Part shown: piece by piece, positions 32,205 to 43,356 of the stretch
Layout of the letters: each line of letters begins with the position of its first letter
Position numbering within the stretch: position 1 is the stretch's first letter
From: Larix kaempferi
Lineage: Eukaryota; Streptophyta; Pinopsida; Pinales; Pinaceae
DNA length: 64,000 nucleotides
NCBI GenBank assembly: GCA_027924585.1
Contig: BSBM01001448.1
Location: 248,001 to 312,000, forward strand
Direction of reading: 5' to 3'
Notes under the pieces: model-generated
Database searches by the model: none
Told to the model about the DNA's origin: nothing
Seen by the model: only the letters and a program-made list of their open reading frames with translations
Made by a program: the position numbers and the translations under genes

Positions 32205-32669
32205 AACTAGGAAGGTATTTCTTAACAAAGATCATCGGGCACAAGTCCTCTTCTCTGGATCATTGTCATCGATGCATCATCATCGAATCATCATCATCGT
32301 CACAGCTGCTGCTATCTCATCCAATATCTGAATCTACTCGTCATAGGAAGTTCTATAGAGCCAGTCCTTTTTCATACTGGATGTAGGCCCACCACCTGTA
32401 GGTATTCATCATCACTGGTCATACTGTGGAATCCTCAGGACTCATCACGTGCATCTGCAAAACCTCGCAAGAGCATCCCGGTCCTTTTACGAGCACACAG
32501 CTCAACCTCTCGAATCTCTCAGGATCTTTTACATGCCACTACACAACCTGTCCATGACCACATAGTATCAAACTGATACTTCACCATACATCCAACTGAT
32601 GTATATCATCACATGATTATCCTGATCATCATCATCATCTACAAGAAAGCCATCAAGTAGGTACACCTC

Positions 32670-32800
32670 AGGACTGATTACACTGCCTCTGCAAAACCTG
32701 CAAGATCTCTCAAAACTGATTACACTGCCTCGGCAAAACCTGCAAGAGCATCTCAGGACTGATTATATGCCTCTGCAAAACCTGTGTACCAAACTATCAC
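32670..32800 (-). repeat. Degenerate repeats (about 43 bp) in 3' region of F
   Basis: The + strand phrase CTGATTACACTGCCTCTGC and AAAACCTGCAAGA recur about three times here and once more loosely near 32455. The stretch 32205-32669 contains ATC/CAT-rich simple sequence but no gene. Confidence 0.7.
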
Positions 32801-32875
32801 ATCAATGTCTTCAGATCACCACAAATTCCACGGAGCATAACCCAGATGCACACACACAACACTTACACTCACCAG

Positions 32876-33365
32876 CATGGGAGGACCAACCTACTACCAT
32901 CTGGAAAAGGCTAATAGCACTTACATCAACGACCATGGGAGGACCAACCTACCACCATGTCTGAAAGGCACAACACTTACATCAACAACCATGGGAGGAC
33001 CAACCTACCACCATGTCGGAAAGGCCCAACACTTACATCAATGACCATGAGAGGACCAACCCACTATCATGTCGGAAAGGCTTCAGCACTTATATCTCAC
33101 CATAGGAGGACTAACCTACCACTATGTGAGAATGGCCCAGCACTTACATCTCACCATGGGAGGACTAACCTACCACCATGTGAGAATGGCCCAGCCCTTA
33201 CATCTTACCATGGGAGGACCAACCTACCACCATGTAAGAATGGCTCAGCACTTACATCCTGCCATGGGAGGACTAACCTACCACCATACAAGAATGGCTC
33301 GACCCTTACATCCTGCCATGGGAGGACTAACCTGCCACCATGCAAGAATGGCCTAGTGTGCATCT
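32876..33365 (-). repeat. 54-58 bp minisatellite, 9 units, in 3' region of F
   Basis: CATGGGAGGACCAACCTACC and its variants recur at 32876, 32934, 32990, 33046, 33101, 33155, 33209, 33263 and 33317. Spacing shortens from 58 to 54 bp. The array ends just before the pol stop codon of F, the same location as the arrays of element C. Confidence 0.92.
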
Positions 33366-33381
33366 GTGTCTCCGGACTTCA

Positions 33382-35650
33382 TCACTTCCCTCTAGAAGGC
33401 ATCTCGATATGAAGTACACCAAGTCTCCCTCTGAAGTATTCAAACTTCACCCTGGCAAGCGGCTTGGTCAACACATTGGCTATCTGCTCGTCTGTCGCAA
33501 CATATAAAAGCTTCACAGCTCCCCTCTGCACCATATCCCTGATATAGTGGAACTTGATCTGAATGTGCTTCGACCTGTCATGGAACACTGGGTTCTCTGA
33601 CAACTTTACACAACTCTGGTTGTCGCAATATATACAGGTAGCATTCAACTGGAGATCAAACAAATCAAGCAGTAGCTTCCTAAGCCATACTGCCGCACAA
33701 CTAGCTGAACAAGCTGCGACATACTCTGCTTCAGCTGTACTTAGTGCCACATAGGACTGCTTCCTGCTAAACCAAGAGATCACACCTGATCCCATACTGA
33801 AGCAACACCCCGAAGTGCTCTTCCGATCAATGGCACTGCCTTCCCAATCCGAATCAACATAAACCTCTAGGTTAAAATTTTGATTCGCCTCATACTTGAG
33901 CCCATAATCCACTATACCCTTCAGGTACCTCAGAACATGCTTTGCAGCTATCAGGTGAACATGTCTCGAATCTCTCAAAGACTAGCTCAAGGTGTTCACC
34001 GCAAAGCAAATTCCTGGCCTCGTATTCGTTAGGTACATCAAGGACCCAATCATCTAACGATACATCGTAGCATCAACCGGTTTAGAAGAAGCATCACACA
34101 GAAGCTTCAGGTTCGATGCCATAGGTGTGGCCATGGTCTTGCAGTCCATCATCCCAAAACTCTTTAGGATCTTTACTGCATACTTCCCTTGTCCAAGGAA
34201 GATCCCATCTGCACTCCGCAACATCTCCACACCAAGAAAGTAGTGCATCATACCCAAGTCCTTCATCTCAAACTCGACAACCAGCTTCCTCTTCGTATCG
34301 ACAATCAGTCTATCCTCACCTGTCAGAAACAGGTCATCCACATACAATAGTAGAATCACTGGATTGCCCTACTCAACCTTGTAGTAAAGGTTGGAATTCG
34401 CTTTACTCTTGGTAAAGCCCAAACTGGATAAGAAGCCATCTATCCTGCCATACCAAGTCCTGGGTGCCTGTTTCAAACCATACAGGGCTTTCTTTAGTTT
34501 GCACACATGTGTTCCTCTATCATGTGTCTCAAACCCGAGTGGATGCTCCACGTACACTTCCTCTTCAACTACACCATTCAAGAAGGTTGTCTTGACATCC
34601 ATATGGTGTACCTTCCATTTCATTCCTGTAGCCAGAGAAAGTACTGATCTAATGGAAGTGTATCTGGCCACAGGAGCAAAAGTCTATTCATAATTAATCC
34701 CTTCTTTCTAGGAGAAGCCACGAGCTACAAACCTAGCTTTGTATTTCTCGATGCTACCATCTGTAGCATGCTTGACCTTATAGATCCACTTGGAAGTTAC
34801 CACAGACTTCCCATCTGGTCTTGGGACCACATCCCAAACATCATTTTTCATAATAGATTGGTATTCTTCGATCATAGCATCCTTCCATTCTTTCTTTTCT
34901 GCAGCTTCTTCATAACTGGAAGGTTCTTTATCCATGATGTCACAGAGTAAAGCAACATAACTAGTATGTGACCTTGTCCTTTTCCTTTCTCTACGTTCTT
35001 CTTCTGGAATGCCAAATCTCTCTGCATCTTGGATGAGCTCTCTAGCCCATGTAGGTTTTCTCCTGTGAGGATTCTTCTCATGAGGTGGATCCACAGGTTC
35101 TTGTGGATCTTCCATTTCTTGATCTTCTTCAGGAACTGCTTCATTCATTGTGGTGTCTTGAGTTCTGGATATTCTGGGTTCTTCATTGTCTTCAACAGGT
35201 GTCTTTCTCGATTTGTGATAAGCTGAACTTTCATCAAATGTTACATCTCTGCTGATGTCAATCTTCTTGAATCTAGGGAAGTAGATTCTATAATATTTTG
35301 AACTTTCACTATAACCCACGAATATACCCTTCTTTCCTGAAGGATCCAACTTTGACCTTTTCTCTTTTGGGATGTGAGTGTATATTGGACAGCCAAATAT
35401 TCTGAGATGGCTCACTTCTGGTTTCTTACCAGTAAATACTTCTTCTGATGTTTTTTTTTTCAAGTATCTTATGGGGTGTTCTGTTCTGCACATATACAGC
35501 TGTCCTTGCTGCTTCAGCCCATAAGTGCATAGGTAAGTCTTGGTCATGAAGCATTTCCCTTGCTGCTTCCATGATTGTTCTATTCTTCCTTTCGGCAACC
35601 CCATTCTACTGTGGATTGTAAGGAGTAGTCAACTCCCTCTTAATCCATGA
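33382..35650 (-). pseudogene. Copia integrase C-part, reverse transcriptase and RNase H (element F)
   Basis: In order on the - strand: end of the integrase core (T-T-P-Y-N-P-Q-stop-N-G-V-A-E-R), the chromodomain-free linker V-F-G-Y-S-type (G-I-F-V-G-Y-S-E-S-S-K), RT with H-H-M-D-V-K-T-T-F-L-N-G, L-Y-G-L-K-Q-A-P-R-T-W and active site L-L-Y-V-D-D near 34340. RNase H follows (Y-V-D-S-D-W-E-G, S-T-A-E-A-E-Y, C-D-N-Q-S, K-H-I-Q-I-K-F-H). Stops fall at codons that are Gln in the family, for example M-Y-R-stop-M-I-G-S-L and N-T-L-S-stop-S-L-R. A run of nine A near 35455 marks a frameshift. The product would copy RNA to DNA and remove RNA. It ends at M-P-S-R-G-K. Confidence 0.88.
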
Positions 35651-37099
35651 ATCACTGCATAACTTCTTGAAGTATCCCACTCAGAGAATTGGATGACATG
35701 GGACCGCATACATCAGAGTGGATAATCTCCAAGATTCCTTTTGCCTTGCTTTCACTGCTTGGAAATGTCTTCTTTTTATTCTTTCCCTTTGCACAACCTT
35801 TGCAAATGCCTTCATGCTTTGTATGGATTTCAGGAAGACCTTCTACCGCTTTTCTTGCAATTGGTAATGCTCTGTAATGCATGTGTGCAAGCCTTCTGTG
35901 CCAAAGTTCACTTGGATCTACTGAATCATGGACCATGGCTTGTTCTGGATGGCCCTTCAATTTGTACAATCCTCCCTCTTGCTCTCCAATCACAACTGCA
36001 TCATCTATAGTCTTACCCTTAGGCCACATTAGGACTTGGCCATCTATAAATGCAACCCTCATGCCTTTTGCATCTAATGCAGACATTGAGAGTAGATTCT
36101 TCTTGAGACTTGGAACATAGAGTACATCTTTCATCTTCATAGACTTTCTAGAGTCTAGTGTATAGGAGGCTTCACCACTCCCTTTTATGGGATACTGGTA
36201 GTCATCTCCAAGCTTCACCTTGTGGGGTGAATCATGTTTAGATAGATTCACAAAGGATTCTTTGAATCCTGTCATATGTTTGGAAGCCCCACTATCTATG
36301 AGCCAATCATTACTTCCATGAGTAATGGTTTCGGTGAGAGTAGAAATCAAAACATATTCTTCATCACTTGAAGAATCTTCACTATCTTCTCTAGCCCTCT
36401 TCTTGGGAGGTTCATCATCCTCTGTAGCATGAGCATGATTTCTTCTTTTGAAGTTCTTCTTCTTGTGAGTACCCTCTTTCTTATTCTTAGGGAAATCTAT
36501 GGCATAGTGTCCCTTATCATCACATGTATAACAATGGACATGGGACATGTCCCTTCGATGTCTGGGACTACCTCTTTGATTCTGATATTTTCCTTTCTTG
36601 CCATGATGGTGAGCTTTCTTGTCACCATGTCTTTTGGAGTGAGCTGTGAGTGCTTGGTCTTCACTCCCCATCTTCTCTTCTCTAGCTACAATTCGAGCTT
36701 CTTCCTGTGAGCATTCTTCCCACAGTCTACTGAAAGAGATAAGTTTCTTTCTAGCACAAATTCCTTGGATGAAGGAATCCCATGACCTAGGGAGGCCATT
36801 AAGAGTGGTCATCACCACTTCTCCATTTTCTATATCTTCACCCATAGCTTCAAGTTGTTCTTTTATCTGGGAGACCCTTGAGAAATATGACTGCATAGTC
36901 TATGCATTCTGGATCTTGATATTCTTCAATTGATTCATCAGGGTCATCTTCCAATTTATCTTCTTGCCTTCAAATAGTTTGGTCAAGGAATCAAACATCT
37001 ATTTTGGTGTATTTAGGGATGACACATGAGGGATGAGATGATCTTTAATAGAATTAGCAATGATCCTCTTTTCCTTAACCAAATTCCTCTTGTGAAGAG
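35651..37099 (-). pseudogene. Copia gag end, protease and integrase N-part (element F)
   Basis: A 414-codon open frame (35652-36896) continues from a broken piece up to 37099. It shows gag R-V-S-Q-I-K-E-Q-L, a CCHC-like knuckle H-C-Y-T-C-D-D-K-G-H-Y-A-I-D-F where the last Cys is Phe, and the protease motif W-L-I-D-S-G-A-S-K-H-M. The integrase HHCC finger (L-W-H-R-R-L-A-H-M ... C-K-G-C) and first catalytic Asp (I-H-S-D-V-C-G-P-M) follow. After S-L-S-G the sequence jumps to Y-F-K-K-L-C-S, so the middle of the integrase core with the second Asp is deleted. That deletion, plus the solo LTR in gag, makes F dependent on other copies. Confidence 0.87.
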
Positions 37100-37826
37100 T
37101 GTTGGCCCGGTTTTGCAACCAGGCTTAGTGCTATGGGCACCTGCTAACTAGTAGCAGCAGTTTCAATAGAAATAAAAACAATAAACTAAATAAACAATAC
37201 TTTCATGAATCTAAGCAAGAATCTAAGCAAATAATGTAAACATGTCAAAATCAAGAACAAGAAACATAAGAAATAATTTTTTGTATTAAAAAATGGGGGG
37301 CAAGCAAGTGCTTGCGATATTACCTTCAATGGTGAAGGTTGATGTTGAGCAACTCCCAAGATGAGTAGCTCCAAACTCCAAGAGGTCTCCTTCTCCAAGG
37401 TTGCTTCAATGGCTAAAAGTGCTCAGGGGAGATTTCAGCAGCATAAGGATGAGATAATGGAAGGATGGTAAAATGAGGAGCCCCTACCACCTTTTTATAG
37501 GTTTTGGTGGTGGGGAATACCATTTGTGGTTTTGTGGAAACCAAATGGTATTGACCAACATGGTTTAGGTACTTTTCCCTCCTTTTTCCTTTTTTTGAAT
37601 AAAAATAATGTTTTAATTCCCTTTTTAATATTTTTGGGAATTTGGACCCTTTTTGAGGGTTTTTTATGATTTTCTTGGAAAAATAATCTTTTTTAATGGA
37701 AAAAGGGGTGTACTAAGGTCTTTTGGTGACCTTTTGTTGGTTTCAGAGGCTCAGATGGTGGAAAAGTGGACAAATGGGTCATGTGAGTAAGGGAATGAGC
37801 TAGTGAGCACTTTTTAGGTGTTAACA
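37100..37826 (-). mobile_element. Solo LTR I of the A/B gypsy family (727 bp)
   Basis: On the - strand it reads TGTTAACACCTAAAAAGTGC ... GGGCCAACA, and it is similar along its length to the LTRs of A and B. It is flanked by AAGAG at 37095-37099 and 37827-37831. TATAAAAA on the - strand is at 37492-37499. No internal region is present, so it is a recombination remnant of a complete gypsy insertion into the gag of F. Confidence 0.9.
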
Positions 37827-38374
37827 AAGAGCCTTAGCCTCTTCTCCCTCTAGGACAGGGACCTCTTCACTTATATAAGTATCCAACTCATTCTCTTCAA
37901 GGATTAACCTAATCCTATACTTCCATGCTCGAAAGTTATCAGCTCCTTCAAGCTTATCCTCAAGCTTGGTGTGGTGAGACATCTTAAAGAGTACTTCAAA
38001 TGGAAACATAAAAGATTTAGGTCTTACCACTTGATTGCTCAAACTGGATATGGTGCCAGATTAGGGTTTGAGTTTCCCGGAGATCTACACAACCAAAAAT
38101 CTTGATCCAAATCTCCAACCTTCTGATTTTCCAAGGAGCTTCCAGCTGTGTCTTCAGATTTCAGAAATTCCTATTTTTGAGGAAACCCTAATTTTTAGGG
38201 CCAAAATTGAAAGTGCTCAAAATTGAACTCTGATTGGAAAGATAGATTCAACTTGCTGAGGAGAGTCAATCCATCATATTACTTTTCCAAAATCTGTGGA
38301 GAGAAACCCAAATACAAGAAGCCCTAGCTTCTGCAACTGCACAGTGTCTTCTTCTCAGGTTAGCTCTGATACCA
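37827..38374 (-). pseudogene. Copia gag N-terminus and leader (element F)
   Basis: The gag starts at Met 37982 (M-S-H-H-T-K-L-E-D-K-L-E-G) or at in-frame Met 38042. The classic copia start K-L-E-G-A-D-N-F-R-A-W-K-Y-R-I follows, then E-E-N-E-L-D-T-Y-I. The frame ends at the insertion of LTR I and continues beyond it with a few stops. The leader 38043-38362 has no feature. The primer binding site TGGTATCAGAGC, complementary to initiator tRNA-Met, is at 38363-38374 on the - strand and touches the LTR. Confidence 0.85.
38363..38374 (-). other. Primer binding site of F (initiator tRNA-Met)
   Basis: TGGTATCAGAGC on the - strand is the standard copia primer site and lies with no gap after the LTR end ...AACA. 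Confidence 0.93.
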
Positions 38375-38960
38375 TGTTAGATTTTAAGCATTTAATTCAA
38401 TATTCTATATGATCTTCACTGAGAGAATAACATGTACAGTATATCAATGCATAACAATCATATCAAGCATGTCAAGCATCACAAGAATCAAAAGCATGAG
38501 ACAATGGACACACATATTTTTCCATGGGGAAAACCCTAAGGTGAAAAACCCCACAACTTCCTCAGAGATAGATAGAGAAATTTATCAACCAAAGTACAAT
38601 AGATAGTCTCCTACTATGTAGCTGATCCTCCTCCTCCAATGTGCGCCACTTTCTGAGTGAGAGAAGAGTGAGTTCTGAGATGATCAAAATAGAGAATCTC
38701 GACTCTCTATTTATACTTGTCCTGACCTGCCTAATTACTTATGGGGCCGACTTGTCTAACACATCCTAATAACTCCAATTACATATATATCGGGCCAACA
38801 CCCACATCAGGTAGTCTAATAACCCATCGGCAAGTTAATCTACTTGCGACACTTGTCAATACAAATGACGACACTTCCTTATAGAGGAATAACACATCTC
38901 TTATAAGGGTACAATAAATATATATATGAAATACATTCCGAAGTTACATATACATCAACA
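38375..38960 (-). mobile_element. 5' LTR of copia F (586 bp)
   Basis: It is the partner of 31610-32195, with equal length and about 4% divergence. Two compensating indels (a CAACCAAAGTAC duplication in one, an extra GAGAAGAGTGA in the other) differ between them. TATAAATA is on the - strand at 38708-38715. Confidence 0.92.
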
Positions 38961-39735
38961 AGAATCCTCGACCACAAGGATCCATTTTCTAAGTGATCAT
39001 ACAGCCGTACTAGATATGCCATGCTCGTATGATGGGTCATGAGCTTCACTAGAATAGACAAGTCCTGTAACACAGTTATTACAGAGCTGCATAAAACTGC
39101 TAAGGCATGAGCACGCCTTAAAGGAATTACATAATGTGTTGGGACACTACGAGCATCGTAGTATAGTAAACGACGCACATAGAGCCATCCATCACATCAA
39201 GAACCATAGAAGGACATGAAGAGAAATGAGGTTAAGTGCGCAGATTTGAGATTTTGAATTGAACCAGGTCATTCTTGATTTGTGATTAGAGGTGAACGTG
39301 CTAACAAAACAAACATGGGAGACAATGGGGAAACCAAAGCTATCATTGTCTCCTATAGAGTTGAGATTATCTAACCAACAGAAGGTTATACCTTTCAGAA
39401 TATTATCAAGCATCCCTATTAACATTGATGGTGTGCGGAGTAAAGCAGAATTTGAGGTGATTGAGATCATAGATGACAGTAATCCTTATCCTGCATTATT
39501 AGGGATTGACTGGGAATTGATAATCTCGCAATTATCAACCTAAAGAAAAAACAAATGATATTCGAAGGACATGATATCATGGTTATTGCACCTCTGGATC
39601 CCTCAGAAGGAACAAAGTATGTTGAGCCAATACGAGAAGAATGCAGAGCTCAAGAAATAGATAATATCTATAAGATGACAGTTAATCAAGCATATTACAT
39701 CAACCCTAGAGAAGATGGAAAATTGAGCTAGAGAT
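38961..39735 (+). pseudogene. Gag end and aspartic protease (element D)
   Basis: After the F insertion, text matching E resumes: C-I-K-L-L-R-H-E-H-A-L-K-E-L (about 39090), H-R-A-I-H-H-I-K, R-E-M-R-L-S-A-Q-I, then the protease. The active-site region reads I-L-D-L-stop-L-E-V-N-V-L-T-K-Q-T-W, where E has M-L-D-L-G-S-E-A-N-V-L; the Gly after Asp-Leu has become TGA. The open part (39292-39543) continues I-E-L-R-L-S-N-Q-Q, F-E-V-I-E-I-I-D-D-S-N-P-Y-P-A-L-L-G-I-D-W. The protease would mature Gag-Pol. D keeps CAG at 39241-39243, where E has a TAG. Confidence 0.82.
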
Positions 39736-41142
39736 GTGACAACTCTTGTGTATCAGAGTCATACACGGGATTGGAAAACTAGCAGAGTAGAATGCATGAA
39801 GTATCAGCTAGATGATGCGTGAAGATGAAAAATTCACCGCGCTCGATTGGAACAGAGGTAATTCCTATTCCTACTTATGATGGTTTGGGTAGTATCCATA
39901 CATTCCTTCATGAATATCTAGAATCAGTTAAATTTCAGTTTTGAGGATGACTATTTGAGCATTAATGAGGCTTTGCAGGTCATTAAAAGGAAAATATTTG
40001 AAGATGTCCTGTTGCTTGTGTGTAAGCAACCAGACTGGGAAATACAGATGGAACATGCCCTTGAATGCTACAATTTTGCACTAGACGAAGATGAAAATGA
40101 ATACCCTCGCGATGTGAATATACCCGAGTCTGAAGGAAAACACGATGTACAAGGACCTGATTTGGAAATTCCAGATCTGAATAACCTTATGAAGACCAGA
40201 AAGATCAATATTAACACCAATGAAGAACCAAAGTTTGCTTCTATTGGAGATTATTGGGATGAAGAAATAGTGGGTTAGATCGCAAACCTACTGCACAGAT
40301 ATAAAGACTTGTTTCCTACCAAGTTTTATGAAATGAAAGGCATTTTATGTGACTTGGGAGTTATGAAAATACTTCTCAAGCATGATGCAAAGCCTATCAA
40401 GTAACGAAATTACAGATTGAACCCCAGATTTAAAGAAAGAGTTAAATCAGAAATTGATAAAATGCTCAAAGCAAGGATCATTGAACTAGTAGAAGAGTCA
40501 GAATGGATAAGTCCCATGGCAATTCAAGACAAGAAAGCTAAAGGAGAAATCAGAATTTGTGTGGATCTCAAAAAACTGAAGGATACATTTGTGCATGACC
40601 CATTTCCTAGGCCATTCACAGATGAAGTATTAGATAATGTAGGTGGAAAACAACCATACTCTTTCACTGATGGATTTTATAGCTACCATCAGATCAGAAT
40701 TGCTAAGGAAGACAGACACAATACTACATTTGGTACTGAATGGGGATCATTTCAGTATATTGTTATGCCGTTTGGATTGAAGAACACACCTGCTATCTTT
40801 TTAAGAGTAGTTGTAGCTGCATTTATGGACTATATTCATAATTCCTAGAAGTTTACTTTGATGACTGGACAATATTTGGTCTTTTGAAAGACCATCATGT
40901 GAACTTAAGGATGATGTTAGCAAAGTGTAGACAGTATCAAATTTCCTTGAACTTGAATAAGTGCATCTTTTGTGTTCTTTATGGTATTTTATTAGGACAC
41001 ATAGTATGTAAACAAGGATTGATGGTTGATCTAACGAAGATAGCGATCATAGTAAACCTCCCATCGCCTAACTCAGTTAAGCAGCTACGCACCCCATTGG
41101 GACACATAAGATACTATAGAAAATTCATTAAAGGATATGTGC
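39736..41142 (+). pseudogene. Remnant second gag-like domain and reverse transcriptase, N-part (element D)
   Basis: P-T-Y-D-G-L-G-S-I-H-T-F-L-H-E-Y (about 39875) is the start of the extra gag-like domain seen in E. About 110 codons are then missing, and the text resumes at S-I-N-E-A-L-Q-V-I (39961). RT follows: L-N-P-R-F-K-E-R-V-K-S-E-I-D-K-M-L (40417), I-R-I-C-V-D-L-K-K-L, S-F-T-D-G-F-Y-S-Y-H-Q-I, P-F-G-L-K-N-T-P-A-I-F. A frameshift near 40848 precedes the kept active site Y-F-D-D. The frame ends at the insertion of G (41147), flanked by AGATA. Stops at about 40276 and 40402 fall where E has sense codons. Confidence 0.82.
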
Positions 41143-41147
41143 AGATA

Positions 41148-42707
41148 TGTAATGTCCCCATTTTGACCCCCTTTGCATTAAATCGTAAATGATGTAAATA
41201 TTGTTATTTAATCATGGTGAGGAGCTCAAGGCCAAGGCCCCACCATTGATTCAGCGTTTTATGTATTGGAAATTAAAAAAAATAGATGCCTATGGTTCTT
41301 GTGCTAGATAGGCACAATGTAAATTAAGACATCATGTAAATACGAATTTTAATGAAAAACCCACAACTGGCTATGCAATGCAACAAAGAGATGGGGGCAT
41401 GATTCTACAAGGAATAGGGAGGGAAATTATTCAAACCCTGGAGCCAATGGTGTTAATCCATGTGTCAATGAGAAAACCCATAAACCACCAACTACCCATT
41501 TTGGGTTATGCACCCAATCATTTAATTCTTCCAGAAATTGGTTGAGGCAGTTAATGCCTTGGGAATGAAGAGGTATGGCAGCCAATTTCATGCATGGGCA
41601 AGCCATCAACCTGGAAAAACGTACTTTTGCTTTTGGGGCAAGACAACACCCACAAAATGGTGCCCAAATCCATTCGGAACCCATAGTCTTTCCTCTCTCA
41701 CGCAGTCTGAGCTAGCTGGGCTTTCCCCATCACATTTTTTACCAATTTCCTGCATTTTTCCATACCTGGGAGCTCGTTTTTGTGTTGCACAGTGGCTGGG
41801 AGAAAGGGAGTCATGTTTTGGGGGTTTATAGAGGTCGTTTCAGCCCCTGGAATGCATATAAACGTTTTTTGAAAATGAATGGCTCTCCCAGGGTTTATTT
41901 CCCATCTACCAGTTCATTTTGGTTGCCCACGTTTTTCAGTACTTGTATTTTTGTTTTTGGGTACATTCTTGCATTGGTTTGAACTGTGAGCAAGAAATTA
42001 GGAGTGGAAGTGGACCTGAATTGGCTTGATAAACCTAGTGAGGGGGATAACCTCTCAAGAAAATCAAGAGGGCTGGTTACTCTTCTATGCACACATTGAA
42101 CAATATTAGATTGGAAGGTATGGCCTGAGGGACTGTGTAGTAGTGAAGGGAGTACTTCCATGTGCTAGGTGTGTAGGTATTGTGGGAGCCAAGCTAGATA
42201 GATCTTGCAGAGGGTACCCATATCTCTATGGATGATCCCACTAGCTTAGCAATTCTTCCTTCCATTGCCTAACATCCTGATAAACCCAACTGTAGATTGG
42301 CTTGGATGATTTGGTGTATCTTTGGGCTATGTGTGAGTTTGTTGTTCCCTGATTGCTTATAGAGATCATGCCCAGCTCGGGGGTGGCAGTGTGTTGAGAT
42401 ATTGATGATCACAACTGGCCTATGGCTGGGTGGAGCATTGCATTTGCATAGCCAGTTGCTCGGGGCTACTTTGTTATAAGATAAGTACTCTCTTGTGTTA
42501 GCTTTGCAATTATTTATTTGATGAATAACGTGAATGTATGATGGATGTGTTATTGAAATTACTTCCGCTGTGTTTTCTTATAATTATTAATTTCCATATT
42601 TATTTTTATATTATGCGAATGCTTATTTAAAAGTTCATGGGGCTAGATGCCCAGTTTTAGCATCACGTTCTCTCTATCATGTTGGTATGATGGGAGGGGA
42701 CATTACA
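41148..42707 (+). mobile_element. Solo LTR G (1560 bp)
   Basis: It starts TGTAATGTCCCC and ends GGGGACATTACA, an inverted pair of 12 bases. It is flanked by AGATA at 41143-41147 and 42708-42712 and interrupts the RT of element D. It is similar along its length to G2 (51180-52804) and to LTR H. No coding region or primer site is seen. The TG...CA ends, 5-bp duplication and relation to a longer LTR point to a solo LTR. Confidence 0.87.
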
Positions 42708-42712
42708 AGATA

Positions 42713-43356
42713 ACTACACCTATGGAGAAACTATTGAAAAAAGAAGCAAAGTACCAATGGAATAAAGATTTCCAAAGAGGATTGGATATACTAAAAGAAA
42801 AGATGGTTACATCGCCTATTCTATTATTTCTCGACTAGAATAAGCCATTTCATGTACATGTATATGCTTCATTTATAACACTTGACATTGTACTAGCACA
42901 ACCGGGTGATGGAGGCATCGACCATCCCATTTTTAATTTTCAAGTAGAAAGATATCTTCAACAGAAAAGAATTACACCACAACAGAGAGGGAAGGCTTAG
43001 ATATGGTGTACACATTGCAAAAATTCAGACACTATTTTCTAGTTTCGCACTTTTGCATGTTCACTGACCATTCATCCTTGAAATACTTGGTCAATAAGCC
43101 AATATTAGGGGGAAGAATATGCATATGGCTCTTAATTTTTCAGGAATATGATTCCTTGATCATAGTGAAACCAAGGATATTGAACGTAGGACCTGACCAT
43201 CTTTCAAGAATTGAGTCAGGAGAAGAACCTAGTAATCTGGAGGATAATCTACCAGATGCACAGTTGTTTTCTATTCATATAGAATATGACTACTTTAGAC
43301 ACATTGTAGAATTTCTAATTACAGGGTTAGCACCTGTAGAGCTTACTACGCAGTAG
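42713..43356 (+). pseudogene. Reverse transcriptase end and RNase H (element D)
   Basis: It continues the RT after G: T-P-M-E-K-L-L-K-K-E-A-K-Y-Q-W, then F-H-V-H-V with the RNase H start decayed, and H-P-I-F. The RNase H part V-Y-T-L-Q-K-F-R-H-Y-F, F-T-D-H-S-S-L-K-Y-L-V-N-K and G-P-D-H-L-S-R-I-E-S-G-E-E-P follows. TAG at 42836-42838 replaces the Trp codon (TGG) of E. Here the segment with P-G-D-G-G-I-D-H-P is complete, whereas E has lost 14 bases at the same place. It ends with CAG TAG AAG AAA TAG at 43351-43365, before integrase. Confidence 0.82.

Larger units (their letters stand above)
31610..38960 (-). mobile_element. Element F: Ty1/copia retrotransposon (7351 bp)
   Basis: Two 586-bp LTRs (31610-32195 and 38375-38960) have TG...CA ends. 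The primer site TGGTATCAGAGC directly abuts the 5' LTR, and the polypurine tract AAGAGGGAG abuts the 3' LTR. Flanks AGAAG/AGAAT are a 5-bp duplication with one change. Genes read on the - strand: gag, protease, integrase, RT, RNase H. Solo LTR I is inserted in gag. The LTRs differ by about 20 substitutions and two short indels. Confidence 0.93.

Noticed and set aside
41148-42707. G as a non-autonomous DNA transposon because of its 12-base inverted ends
   Set aside because: TG...CA termini, a 5-bp duplication and similarity to the longer LTR H fit a solo LTR better; kept as an open alternative in the findings.
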